From assembly GCA_949373095.1 (NCBI GenBank), contig CASIBY010000008.1, positions 1 to 54,336 of the forward strand: a stretch of DNA of 54,336 nt. The letters are read 5' to 3'. Each line of letters opens with the position of its first letter. The stretch's first letter is position 1. Below, one piece after another: positions 1-8,244 of this stretch. Both the position numbers and the translations under genes were made by a program. The notes under the pieces are model-generated. The model was not told the origin of the DNA, did not search any database, and was given only the letters and a program-made list of their open reading frames with translations. This stretch comes from Candidatus Poseidoniaceae archaeon (GTDB lineage: Archaea > Thermoplasmatota > Poseidoniia > Poseidoniales > Poseidoniaceae).

Positions 1-222
1 CCAAGATCACGAGAGCATCTTGAGGCATGGGGCGGGGATGAAACCGAGGCCAGTGCACTGATTACGATGGTGCCATCATCTGAAACTGGCGAGGGTTCTG
101 TCTTGAGCATAGGGACTGAGATGGATGTTCTTGCGAGGCGAAGGTCCACCTTTGAGATTCTCATTGTTCCTCTAATAGTCTTCGTGTTTGGGATATTTAT
201 GTTCTTGGATTACACTCCCTGA
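1..222 (+). CDS. C-terminal fragment of an unidentified membrane protein (5' end outside window)
   Basis: The frame is open from base 1 to a TGA at 220-222 and encodes 73 residues without a start. The first ~50 residues are polar and acidic (Glu/Thr/Ser rich). They are followed by a basic ARRR cluster and one hydrophobic segment (ILIVPLIVFVFGIFMFL), ending in DYTP. This topology suggests a soluble part followed by a C-terminal membrane helix. The next frame downstream is a damaged LivF-like ATPase, so this could be a component of the same transport locus, but nothing in the 73 residues proves it. Function unknown. Confidence 0.6.
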   Translation, partial: PRSREHLEAWGGDETEASALITMVPSSETGEGSVLSIGTEMDVLARRRSTFEILIVPLIVFVFGIFMFLDYTP

Positions 223-239
223 ATGCATGTTCTGAAAGG

Positions 240-843
240 TTGAGATGGTCATTAGGAAAGCGTAGCGCATGGAGATTCATCAAAGCCTTGTTCGTAATAG
301 CGACCTATTACGACGGCGAAGTATCCTATGACGGTGAATCCATCGAAAAGTTGCGTACGGACCAATTGGTCAACAAAGGAATCGCCTATGTACCCCAAGT
401 GAATAATGTGCTTCCAACATTATCTGTCGAAGAGAACTTGCAAATGGGAGGGAATTCACATTCGAATAAGGTCTTGAAAGAGCGTATTGAACGAGCCCTC
501 AACATGTTCCCTGACCTGCGTTCAAGAGAGCATGACCTGGCGGCTTCTCTTTCTGGAGGTGAACGTCAAAAGCTAGCCATTTCACGAGCCTTGATTTCAG
601 ACCCACCGTTCCTTCTCTTGGATGAACCTACAGCTGCACTATCACCTCTCTATCAACAACAGATCATCGAACGAATCGATAACTTGCGAAAAGAAGGCAT
701 TACGGTCCTCATTGTTGAATAAAATGCTCGGTTGTGTCTGGCTCGTTCGGACAGGGCTATATTTTCGCAAATGGAAGGTCGTTCACGCAGGAGATGCAGG
801 CTTCACCCTTAACAATCCAGAGAGTGGAGAATACTTCCTCGGC
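240..843 (+). pseudogene. Broken LivF-like ABC transporter ATPase (branched-chain amino-acid type)
   Basis: The translated remnant carries LivF hallmarks: a GIAYVPQ-type Q-loop region, SVEENLQMG, an ABC signature (SLSGGERQKLAISRAL) and Walker B (LLLDEPTAALSP). In the family, LivF is a cytoplasmic ATPase of branched-chain amino-acid/urea importers. Several defects are visible. The first ~30 codons are missing, and the Walker A region is garbled: only GK then FIKALF is recognisable, with no GxGKST. A TAA at 720-722 sits where IVEQNAR expects Gln, a single C-to-T change. The family-like sequence then continues in a second frame (YIFANGRSFT, ~757-795) and a third (GDAGFTLNNPESGEYFLG, ~800-843). 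Either this is a decaying gene or an error-rich contig end; the sequence cannot tell which. Confidence 0.75.
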
Positions 844-925
844 TCTCACGATGACTGGTGTAATTCCGTCCAAAAACGCCTTTCTTTCCATCGTCCTCAA
901 GTACTTGAAGATTTGACCGGCGTAT

Positions 926-1117
926 ATGGCGCAAGGAACTGTCAAGTGGTTTAACCAAGTAAAAGGATTCGGATTTATTGAAGTTGAAGGTGGAGACGAC
1001 CTTTTCGTCCACATCTCTGAAGTCACCGGAGAGATCACTGACGGGGATACCGTTCAGTTTGAAGTCGGTGAAGGCCCCAAAGGCCCAAACGCCGTCGGCG
1101 TCAGTAAAGTCGAGTGA
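926..1117 (+). CDS. CspA-family cold-shock domain protein
   Basis: A 63-residue protein that is a single cold-shock (OB-fold) domain of usual family length. Both nucleic-acid-binding motifs are clear: RNP1 (KGFGFI, ~residues 15-20) and RNP2 (DLFVHIS, ~25-31), after the canonical GTVKWFN start. Family members bind single-stranded RNA/DNA in the cytoplasm and act as RNA chaperones or antiterminators. The gene is intact, in contrast to the wrecked ATPase just upstream. It ends right before a short hairpin. Cold-shock proteins of this type are known in marine euryarchaea and are usually thought to be acquired from bacteria. Confidence 0.95.
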   Translation: MAQGTVKWFNQVKGFGFIEVEGGDDLFVHISEVTGEITDGDTVQFEVGEGPKGPNAVGVSKVE

Positions 1118-1125
1118 GACATTGT

Positions 1126-1141
1126 CTCTGCTCTTGCAGAG
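1126..1141 (+). terminator. Small hairpin just downstream of the cold-shock gene
   Basis: CTCTGC (1126-1131) and GCAGAG (1136-1141) form a perfect 6-bp stem with a TCTT loop, starting 8 bases after the cold-shock stop codon. No long T run follows, so it may stabilise the mRNA 3' end rather than terminate transcription. Base pairing is seen; function is inferred. Confidence 0.35.
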
Positions 1142-1282
1142 CACACCTCTAATCAGTAACCAGCGTGAGCTCGGCCAAAACTTATTTGACGTTCACTTCG
1201 CTAAACTTACTAATTCTCTCCGGTTGAGCCTTCTTCATCCAAATTGATTTTTGGCTTGGGACAAAAGGACAAACATACATAT

Positions 1283-1300
1283 GCCGGTGGTCAGACCGGC
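1283..1300. promoter_or_regulatory. Inverted repeat upstream of the TetR gene, candidate operator
   Basis: GCCGGT (1283-1288) and ACCGGC (1295-1300) are perfect inverted arms around GGTCAG. The centre also contains GGTC-A-GACC. The site ends 17 bases before the TetR-family start codon, where an autoregulatory operator or 5'-UTR hairpin would sit. It differs in sequence from the AT-rich palindrome in front of the ABC operon, so the two are unlikely to bind the same protein identically. Confidence 0.4.
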
Positions 1301-1317
1301 GGTTTGAAGGCACTGTC

Positions 1318-2022
1318 ATGGCACTCCAACGCTTCCTTAATCTTCCTGAAGAAGAGAAGGACAAGGTGCTCGGCATCGCCAAGAAGCAATTCGCGCAGTG
1401 TGGTTATGACCAAATGTCGCTCAACTTCTTTTTGAAGGAACTTGGCTTTTCCAAGGGTCAGTTCTATTATTGGTTTGAAGATAAGGCCGACCTCTTCTTT
1501 ACTGTACTCAAACAGGGAATCGATGCCCTTCAACGCCGATTAAACGATCACGGAATGCCGAAGTCAAAATCGGAGTATTGGGAGCACATGCGTAACTCTC
1601 GACTCATTTCAGAGAAGTTATGGGAGGAAAAAGAATTTGTCGAAATCGGTCAAATGGTATACCAGCAAATCCCTTCAACTCATCCTCTTTATGATCGGTT
1701 AATCGAATTTTGCTCACCCTTACGAGAGCATTTTTGTGAAGGCATTCAACTCGGTCAAACGTGGGAATTTGTCCGTACAGACCTTTCTGCCTCTGCCCTT
1801 TATGATTTGACTGACGGCATAAGTGAAGTCTTTTACAATAAAATTTTGAATTCCTACGCCAAAGGTAAACCACCCACTGAAGAAGCGCTAATACTTCATA
1901 ATATACTCAGGCGAACCCATCGTTTGATTCTACAACCATCATTTGTTGCTGTATCAGTGATTGCTGCATCCTTGGTTGCGGCGGAAATGTTTGTAAAACA
2001 TGCATTGATATATCAATTTTAG
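1318..2022 (+). CDS. TetR/AcrR-family transcriptional regulator
   Basis: 234 residues. The N-terminal ~60 residues are a typical TetR helix-turn-helix: a start helix with KVLGIAKKQFAQCGY, then the recognition part around ELGFSKGQFYYWFEDKADLF. The remaining ~150 residues form the variable helical ligand-binding half. TetR proteins are usually dimeric repressors released by a small ligand, often guarding export pumps, and this gene directly precedes an ABC export operon in the same direction with 29 bases between them. The C-terminal ~30 residues include a strongly hydrophobic stretch (FVAVSVIAASLVAAEMFV), unusual for a soluble regulator. Likely targets are the palindrome at 2004-2017 and perhaps the inverted repeat at 1283-1300. 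Confidence 0.85.
   Translation: MALQRFLNLPEEEKDKVLGIAKKQFAQCGYDQMSLNFFLKELGFSKGQFYYWFEDKADLFFTVLKQGIDALQRRLNDHGMPKSKSEYWEHMRNSRLISEKLWEEKEFVEIGQMVYQQIPSTHPLYDRLIEFCSPLREHFCEGIQLGQTWEFVRTDLSASALYDLTDGISEVFYNKILNSYAKGKPPTEEALILHNILRRTHRLILQPSFVAVSVIAASLVAAEMFVKHALIYQF
2004..2017. promoter_or_regulatory. Perfect AT-rich palindrome, candidate TATA box/operator of the ABC operon
   Basis: ATTGATATATCAAT is a perfect 14-base palindrome at the very end of the TetR gene. Its centre is about 41 bases before the ABC ATPase start at 2052. An archaeal TATA element there would place transcription start near 2036-2040, just before the GAGGAG ribosome-binding site (2041-2046, 5-base spacer). A palindrome overlapping the core promoter is a classic repressor site. 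The palindrome and spacing are seen; the role is inferred. Confidence 0.5.
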
Positions 2023-2051
2023 AAAAAAAATACATATTCCGAGGAGATACT

Positions 2052-2846
2052 ATGTTACAGGTCAATAATTTAACCAAAGCCTTCGGGTCAGGATCGAACA
2101 AACTACAGGTCCTCAAGGGCGTGGACATGAACATCAAACAGGGCGAGATGGTGGCTCTCATGGGCCCATCCGGCTCTGGAAAGTCGACCCTTCTCAACAT
2201 CATCGGCGGACTTCTAGCGGGCGATGGAGGCTCCATCACGCTCGGAGATCGAACCTACGGGCTGAAAGGGCCGTCGGGAGTCGTAGATGTCCGACGAGAA
2301 CTTGTTGGATGGATTTTCCAAGATTTTCATCTTCTTGACAATCTAACGGCAGCTGACAATGTTGCAATGGCTCTTGAACTCTCTGGAATGTCTGCATCAG
2401 AGGCAGAAAAGGCCGCCGTCATCGCATTGGAAAAAGTGGGGCTGGGCGACCGTATGCATCACATCCCTGACCAGTTGTCCGGCGGCCAACAGCAACGTGT
2501 TGCCATTGCTCGCGCCATCGCAGGGAATCGACCAGTTCTCCTTGCTGACGAGCCTACAGGGAATCTAGACATCGCAAGCGGGAAAGAAGTTCTTGCTTTG
2601 TTCAAGGAACTCTGCCACGACAAAGACAACCCCATCTCTATTCTTATGGTCACTCACGACCCTGACCTTGCATCAAATGCTGACCGAATGTTGCTTCTCA
2701 ACGACGGAAAAACCGAAGCCTCCGATATTCGTTCGGCATGGGGCTTGGATGATGATACCGACCAACCTGTAGCTGAAGAAATAGAAAAAGACTCCACGCT
2801 AGTTTTGGACGAGAGCACCGATACAGAGAGTGGTGAAGAAGTATGA
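2052..2846 (+). CDS. ABC transporter ATP-binding protein, LolD/MacB type
   Basis: 264 residues. Walker A ([11 protein letters not shown], ~residues 38-48), signature ([14 protein letters not shown], ~140) and Walker B (LADEPTGNLD) are all intact and match the MacB/LolD/FtsE group, whose members power FtsX-type permeases. The last ~40 residues form an acidic Asp/Glu/Thr-rich tail that most LolD proteins (about 230 residues) lack. A clear GAGGAG ribosome-binding site precedes the ATG. The stop overlaps the permease start by 4 bases (ATGA), so the two are translationally coupled. It is one of two ATPases flanking a single permease. Substrate unknown. Confidence 0.93.
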   Translation: MLQVNNLTKAFGSGSNKLQVLKGVDMNIKQGEMVALMGPSGSGKSTLLNIIGGLLAGDGGSITLGDRTYGLKGPSGVVDVRRELVGWIFQDFHLLDNLTAADNVAMALELSGMSASEAEKAAVIALEKVGLGDRMHHIPDQLSGGQQQRVAIARAIAGNRPVLLADEPTGNLDIASGKEVLALFKELCHDKDNPISILMVTHDPDLASNADRMLLLNDGKTEASDIRSAWGLDDDTDQPVAEEIEKDSTLVLDESTDTESGEEV

Positions 2847-5800
2847 ATGACGAAGAACTCGAACTCAAAGAGTCAGATTTTGGAAAAAACCGTTCGGCTA
2901 TGAAACGCGTTTCCCATCGTATCAAGGAGACTCCAAGCCGCCTTCGTCTCGCAGCTCAGGGCGCATGGCGTGGAAAGGAACGAGGTCTTGCAGTCATCGC
3001 AGGTGTGTTCCTTGCCTCTCTTGTTATCACAACAGTTCTTGCCTATGGCGTCGGTCTATCACAACTTTTCTTTGAGGAGTCTTTAGATTCTGAACCCTTT
3101 GATGCAAAGATCGAATATGCCCGGACTCCCCTCCCAGGTGTCGAAAACAGTACCGGATGGTCAAACAACACCACAACCATGACCGGAGTATGTGATGAAT
3201 TGCTTTCCGACTTTTCGGAATTCAATGATTGTACGCTAGTACTTGGCCGTCAGGGTATTCACAGCGGCGGCTTCTTCAACATAGAATTCGTTGTAGCGCA
3301 ACCTCTTGAAATGCGAGCCATTACCGATGATGCAAATCCGTATTGGGGCAATGTTACCTTTGACTATGCTGAAGCGCTTGACGCAGGGCCTCCGATTTCC
3401 GACAAGCGGGCCATACGTTTCCTCGGCCCTGGGGCTTTTGACGGTGAATTGGCTGACCGGCTTGGAGGCAACATCATCGCAGGGTTAGGCGAATGGCCTA
3501 CTCCTGAAAACATGAGCGAGCAACGCGGAATTATCCTGCCGTCCACCATAGCAAGCGAAGCCCAAGCCAATGTGGGGGACCAGCTTGACAGTCTTACATT
3601 TGCTTATGTCGTGGATGAATCCACTCTGTTTGAAGGAACAGTGAATGAAGATAATTGCGATGGTGAAGTCACTCCTGAGAACAATGAAATGATTTATTGT
3701 AGAATGTGGATGACCGTTGAAAATTTGACCGTCATGGGTATTTACGAACCATGGGATTTCGGTAACCCTACATTAGCATTCAATCCCATATTTACCACCT
3801 GGGAAGTACTGGAGGATTCTGAACGTACCACCTTGATGGATTACGACCACATGTATCTAGGAGTCACCATCGACCGCGGCCAACTACCGACATCGTCAAC
3901 AGCAGACGCAGCGGATTGGCTTGAAGACCTAGGGACTCGGGTACAAGCCGGAAGTTACACTGACGAAGGTGTTGAGCTGTTCTATACCGACATTGTAAGC
4001 GGGACCATTACGTTCCTGAACATCTTCCTTGGGTTAATTCAAATCTTTGATTACATCATCATGATTCCAATCGTCATTCTCTCCCTTGCCGTTTTGATAT
4101 ACGGTTTGGTTCTGTCTCTTGAACAGCGGAGAAGAGAAGTCAGTATTCATCGTGTCATCGGAGCAGATGGTCAGCGTTTACAGGGCATGGTTTTGCTTGA
4201 ACTATTTGTCATGTCATCCGTTGCATGGCTTGCAGGATATCTCCTCGCCCTGCTTACCGTTCCCATCGTATTGTCTGCCGTCGGGTTCATGGAATTCCGA
4301 ACAGGAGATTTCGACGTTACTCCAACTCTTAGCGTAGGTGCGACTATCTTCACAGCCGTCACGACGCTTGGACTTGCCCTCGTTTTCGGAAGAAGCCGAG
4401 CAAGAGATTTCATTGAACTTGAAATTGAAGAAGGAGTTCGCAAGTCAAGTGCGAAAAACCAACCAAAGCGTTGGCTACACTGGACTGCATTCCTCTTTGG
4501 AATGCTCGCTGTTGCAGATACATGGCTAGAGATGAACGTCAACGAAGACGGTCTTGTTTCGAACTTCTTTATTGAAGGCCTCATTGGTATCTTCGGGCCC
4601 TTTGCCTTATGGATTGGCGGGGCACTCTTGCTTGGAAGAATCGGAGCAAAAGGCCCTAAAATTATGCAGGTTATACTCGGGCGAACTCCGTTGCTTAACG
4701 ACGTTAAGCGAGGATTGAAGGGTTCCGGTTCAGCAGAATCTGTAAATCGTCTTGCAGTGATCATGCTTCTCACCCTCTCCATTGTCACTCTCGCCGCCGT
4801 TCAAGGCTACACTGGAACGCTCGTTGATGAGAAGACCGTTGACGCAACCGTTGGCTCTGACCTGCAAATCACAATGGAACAGCAGACGAACAGATCTGAC
4901 CTCACCTCTCTCATTGAAGAATTCGCTGATGCAAAGGTGACACCTATCATTACCAGTGTTCCAGAACTCACGCTTGCAGACAATCTTGGCGGAGATAAAT
5001 TGCAAACCTATGTGTTGTTGGATAACAATAAAGATGTCCTAAAATGGAGTGAACAAGCCCTCCCCGGGACAGAAATATCACCAACATTGTCTGCATATGC
5101 TCAGGGTGGTTTCTCTGCAGGTCCTGATGCTGCATACTCGCTGGGTATTGCAGGTTCAGACCGTGGCGGGGATGAGAATGAACTCGACGACGTCCTCCTC
5201 AAGAAGGACGACTCAAGCGGAAAATCTGCGAACATTAATTTTGTTTGGGAAAAGGCTGAATTCAATTTCTCAGACGGCGGCTTGGCTGATACTAATCTGT
5301 CGATTGAAGATGTGTTGGAAGGTTATGTTTTGCTCATGCAACGAGATTGGTCTGGGCTTAATCTCGCAGACCAAGACCTCAACAATCGGAACCTAAGTCG
5401 GGCCGACTTCACCAACTCGAATCTTTCAGAGTCAAATCTTGAAGACGTGAATCTCAGTGAATCGGTCCTCTACAACGTGGATTTGAGCGGAGCCGACCTA
5501 ACAGGTGCGGACCTAAGAGACACAATTCTTGTGAGGTTGTTCGGTCCAGGATCAGTTGACGGCGCAGACTTCACAGAAGCAAATTTGGAAGGAGCATGGT
5601 CATTGGGAACACTCGACCTATCAACTGCGATTCTCAGCAATACAACATGTCCAGATGGAAGCAATTCTGATGAAACAGGTTGTGCAACTGGGTTCTCAGA
5701 AACTCCTCCACTACTGGTAAACCAATTTTTCTTGGCCAACAGTGTGGTTAGCATTGATATCACTCCGTTCAACTATGAGTTGTATTACATGGGCACTCAC

Positions 5801-6493
5801 GAATATATTCCAGGTGTGAGTGCCGCCACAATTGGGTCTTCACTCATCATCGGTGAAAGCTCGTGGCGTTCACTTGTAGGTGATGACGCTGTTGAAAACT
5901 ATACCTCAACCGATTGGATCGTTCGCGTAAGTGGTGTTACAGGGGATGACCTTGAATCACTTGGCTCAAAACTGAAGGCAGATGCACGTGTTTCAAACGT
6001 GGTTGATTGGTCAAGTACTCACAAAAGTGTTGAACGAAACGGTGGATTGATTTTCGGAACTCCGGGACTTCTTTCGTTGCAATTTGTCGTCGCAAGTGTT
6101 GCTGCTGTAGCCTCAAGTTTCGTGTTCCTGTCACTCGTTCTCAGCCAGCGCCAGAAGGAATTGGCCGTTTTGCAAGCGATTGGTGCATCACCAAACCAAA
6201 TCATCCGACTGGTCCTCTTTGAGATTCTCTCCATTGTCATGGTTTCAATGATTCTTGGAATTATACTTGGTGTGGGGGTTGCTCTTTCATTCAACGGATT
6301 CTTTGACATCTTCGGGTTCATCTTCCAAATCTTTGGAGGTTCATCAACCACGATAAATCGAACGTTGGTCTATCCGTGGACCCAGATTATTCTGGTGTCA
6401 TTGGCTGTGTTTGCAGCCGTCGTTGTAGCGCTTCTTGTAACCACACGTCGTGCACTAAAGGCGGACTTGGCTAGTGTGCTGAAGGGGGAATGA
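2843..6493 (+). CDS. Large FtsX/MacB-type ABC permease with a pentapeptide-repeat insert
   Basis: 1,216 residues, about two to three times the size of a simple FtsX-like permease. A membrane helix near residues 50-72 is followed by a ~310-residue extracytoplasmic domain. Then come membrane helices at ~386-422, ~448-477 and beyond, a second large external domain (~650-1070), and a last FtsX block with the family-typical SQRQKELAVLQAIGAS loop and three helices. This is the two-FtsX-domain layout of LolCE/YtrF-like exporters. Within the second external domain, residues ~838-932 (DNA ~5358-5640) are a run of pentapeptide repeats such as NLADQ, DLNNR, NLSRA, DFTNS, NLSES, predicted to fold as a right-handed beta-helix. 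Start and stop overlap both flanking ATPase genes by 4 bases. Likely exports or extracts a lipid, peptide or lipoprotein; substrate not deducible. Confidence 0.88.
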   Translation: MNDEELELKESDFGKNRSAMKRVSHRIKETPSRLRLAAQGAWRGKERGLAVIAGVFLASLVITTVLAYGVGLSQLFFEESLDSEPFDAKIEYARTPLPGVENSTGWSNNTTTMTGVCDELLSDFSEFNDCTLVLGRQGIHSGGFFNIEFVVAQPLEMRAITDDANPYWGNVTFDYAEALDAGPPISDKRAIRFLGPGAFDGELADRLGGNIIAGLGEWPTPENMSEQRGIILPSTIASEAQANVGDQLDSLTFAYVVDESTLFEGTVNEDNCDGEVTPENNEMIYCRMWMTVENLTVMGIYEPWDFGNPTLAFNPIFTTWEVLEDSERTTLMDYDHMYLGVTIDRGQLPTSSTADAADWLEDLGTRVQAGSYTDEGVELFYTDIVSGTITFLNIFLGLIQIFDYIIMIPIVILSLAVLIYGLVLSLEQRRREVSIHRVIGADGQRLQGMVLLELFVMSSVAWLAGYLLALLTVPIVLSAVGFMEFRTGDFDVTPTLSVGATIFTAVTTLGLALVFGRSRARDFIELEIEEGVRKSSAKNQPKRWLHWTAFLFGMLAVADTWLEMNVNEDGLVSNFFIEGLIGIFGPFALWIGGALLLGRIGAKGPKIMQVILGRTPLLNDVKRGLKGSGSAESVNRLAVIMLLTLSIVTLAAVQGYTGTLVDEKTVDATVGSDLQITMEQQTNRSDLTSLIEEFADAKVTPIITSVPELTLADNLGGDKLQTYVLLDNNKDVLKWSEQALPGTEISPTLSAYAQGGFSAGPDAAYSLGIAGSDRGGDENELDDVLLKKDDSSGKSANINFVWEKAEFNFSDGGLADTNLSIEDVLEGYVLLMQRDWSGLNLADQDLNNRNLSRADFTNSNLSESNLEDVNLSESVLYNVDLSGADLTGADLRDTILVRLFGPGSVDGADFTEANLEGAWSLGTLDLSTAILSNTTCPDGSNSDETGCATGFSETPPLLVNQFFLANSVVSIDITPFNYELYYMGTHEYIPGVSAATIGSSLIIGESSWRSLVGDDAVENYTSTDWIVRVSGVTGDDLESLGSKLKADARVSNVVDWSSTHKSVERNGGLIFGTPGLLSLQFVVASVAAVASSFVFLSLVLSQRQKELAVLQAIGASPNQIIRLVLFEILSIVMVSMILGIILGVGVALSFNGFFDIFGFIFQIFGGSSTTINRTLVYPWTQIILVSLAVFAAVVVALLVTTRRALKADLASVLKGE

Positions 6494-7476
6494 AGATGGT
6501 TGATACGATTTTACAAGCAGATGGCCTATATCACGTGTATGAATCCAAAGCGGAAGACGGTAACGTCGTCGCCCTTCGAGGACTTCACATCAACATGAAA
6601 TCCGGTGAAGCAATTGCTGTAGTTGGCCCTTCAGGGTCAGGAAAGTCAACTCTGATGAAATGTCTTGGTGGACTGATGAAACCAAGTGCAGGGTCCGTAA
6701 GTTTGGCTGGTAAGAACATGACTCGTCTTTCCGGGCAAGAGTTGGTTGAGCTGCGTCAGAAAACAGTCTCCTTCATTTTCCAAGAAGGCAACCTTCTGCC
6801 GAACCTCAATGCTAGGGACAACGTTGCTCAACCACTGCGTCACCAAGGTGTTGCTTCAAAGAAAGCACTCCAACTTGCAGATGCCATACTCACTCGATTG
6901 GGTATGGGGCACAGAATCAATGCGCTTCCTGCAATGCTGAGCGGTGGTGAGCAACAACGTGTTGCCATCGCCCGGGCATTGATTACGCAACCTCGTCTGA
7001 TTCTCGCTGACGAACCTACTGGGGCTCTTGACCCGGTAACCAGTCGGGAAGTTCTGGCGCTGTTCAAAGACCTGCATCTAAATGACGGGGTCTCGTTCCT
7101 TATCGTGACTCACTCGAAGGAAGTTGCAGCGTTCGCCAACCGCTCACTTGAACTGCGTGACGGACGCTTTGTCGCTGAACACGGTGAGGCTGTGGACGTT
7201 GAGGACCTCAGCAAGGACCGTGAACTCATTATTGATGAAACTGGAACCGTAACACTGCCACCTGATTTGTTGATTCGCTTGGGCGGTGCGGGACGCTATA
7301 CTGTTGGCAATGTTGCCAGCGGTTATCTTTCATTGCAAGGAGACGCTGTTGAAACCATGGGCAAGATGGAACTCGCCTCCATATGTCCTGCTTGCAAGCA
7401 TGATTACGCCGATGCCGATGACCAACTGTGCCCTTCGTGTGGTTCAAGTAGGCCGATGGTTGAGGTCAAAGCATGA
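6490..7476 (+). CDS. ABC transporter ATP-binding protein with C-terminal zinc ribbon
   Basis: 328 residues. Walker A ([11 protein letters not shown]), signature ([15 protein letters not shown]) and Walker B ([11 protein letters not shown]) place it in the LolD/MacB group. After the ATPase core (~230 residues) come ~60 residues of unknown fold, then a CPAC...CPSC zinc ribbon at ~residues 297-317 in an otherwise ordinary exporter ATPase. It shares the operon with another ATPase and one giant permease, so the pump may use a heterodimeric ATPase pair matching the permease's two FtsX halves. An alternative ATG lies 6 bases downstream (6496). Overlaps the permease and the DUF3817 gene by 4 bases each. 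Confidence 0.9.
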   Translation: MKMVDTILQADGLYHVYESKAEDGNVVALRGLHINMKSGEAIAVVGPSGSGKSTLMKCLGGLMKPSAGSVSLAGKNMTRLSGQELVELRQKTVSFIFQEGNLLPNLNARDNVAQPLRHQGVASKKALQLADAILTRLGMGHRINALPAMLSGGEQQRVAIARALITQPRLILADEPTGALDPVTSREVLALFKDLHLNDGVSFLIVTHSKEVAAFANRSLELRDGRFVAEHGEAVDVEDLSKDRELIIDETGTVTLPPDLLIRLGGAGRYTVGNVASGYLSLQGDAVETMGKMELASICPACKHDYADADDQLCPSCGSSRPMVEVKA

Positions 7477-7766
7477 AGAACTGGGTCGCATTTGTAGGTT
7501 ACCTCGAAGGATTTTCCTTCCTTTCCTTGATGTTCTATGCCATGCCGATGAAGTATTTTGCAGGAGAACCAGAGATGGTTTCTCTATTCGGAGCAATCCA
7601 CGGCGGCTTATTCGTGATGTACATTGGATTGCTGTTAATCGGGGTTGGTAGACACTGGTCGTTGACCGCCTTATTTCATGGATTCATTGCTGCGGTCGTT
7701 CCCGCTGGGCCATTCCTCTTTGAGGGGTTGATGGCTTCGGGAGAATACGATTTACCAAAGCAGTAA
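7473..7766 (+). CDS. Small integral membrane protein, DUF3817 family
   Basis: 97 residues with three to four predicted membrane helices. Hallmarks that I associate with DUF3817 are an N-terminal GYLEGFSFLSLMF, a central GAIHGGLFVMYIGLL and a C-terminal TALFHGFIAAVVPAGPFLFE. Family function is unknown to me. It is translationally coupled (ATGA) to the zinc-ribbon ATPase and is the last gene of the export operon. It may be an accessory subunit or simply co-transcribed. Converges with the cupin gene 15 bases downstream. Confidence 0.8.
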   Translation: MKNWVAFVGYLEGFSFLSLMFYAMPMKYFAGEPEMVSLFGAIHGGLFVMYIGLLLIGVGRHWSLTALFHGFIAAVVPAGPFLFEGLMASGEYDLPKQ

Positions 7767-7781
7767 GCGTTCAGCCTCGCT

Positions 7782-8144
7782 TCACGCAGATTTGACGCCT
7801 TCAGGCCAAAGAACGAGAATCAAGGTCTTGCCTCGCGTCTTGGGAGTATGCGTAGTTTCGCGGTTCATCCAAACCAGTGAGCCAGTAGGATACGTGCCGT
7901 CTTCATCCCAGACCTCGCCTTCGAGGACAAGATAGCATTCACCACCAGGGTGGCTATGAGGCATGAATGCATCAACGGTAACCTCGGAGTCTGCTTCGTA
8001 GAGAACAAGTGAGGTTTGATCTTCACGCAAGAGGCGTCCCAAGCGAACGCCGGTACCAAAGTCCTTCCAACGAATGTTTTCTTCAAGCCATTCTTTGTCA
8101 ATTGAAAACCCGAGCCAATCCGCCATGTTGTGTGTGAAGACCAT
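7782..8144 (-). CDS. Cupin-domain protein, ChrR-like
   Basis: 120 residues forming one beta-barrel cupin. Motif 1 appears as HSHPGGECYLVLEGE (~residues 73-87), giving two His and one Glu as metal ligands. Motif 2 is around GSLVWMNRETTHTPKT, with a further His. The arrangement resembles the cupin half of ChrR-type anti-sigma factors and related cysteine/acetylacetone dioxygenase-like proteins, but archaea lack the sigma partner, so an enzymatic or metal-binding role is more likely. The frame stays open ~50 bases upstream of the chosen ATG without a better start, and a second ATG (MADWLGF) lies six codons in. It stands alone on the minus strand. Confidence 0.8.
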   Translation of the reverse strand: MVFTHNMADWLGFSIDKEWLEENIRWKDFGTGVRLGRLLREDQTSLVLYEADSEVTVDAFMPHSHPGGECYLVLEGEVWDEDGTYPTGSLVWMNRETTHTPKTRGKTLILVLWPEGVKSA

Positions 8145-8244
8145 GTCCAGCCGAGATGCCGGTGGAACATGAGCGCTTCGGTGGAGTATCCAATCTCATG
8201 AAGTTCTGCCCAATCTTTGCGTTTGATTCAAGGCCTAAGCCTTG

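Noticed and set aside
4171-4788. 205-codon minus frame opposite the permease
   Set aside because: Antisense to membrane-helix codons of the FtsX permease, with no domain pattern or ribosome-binding site.
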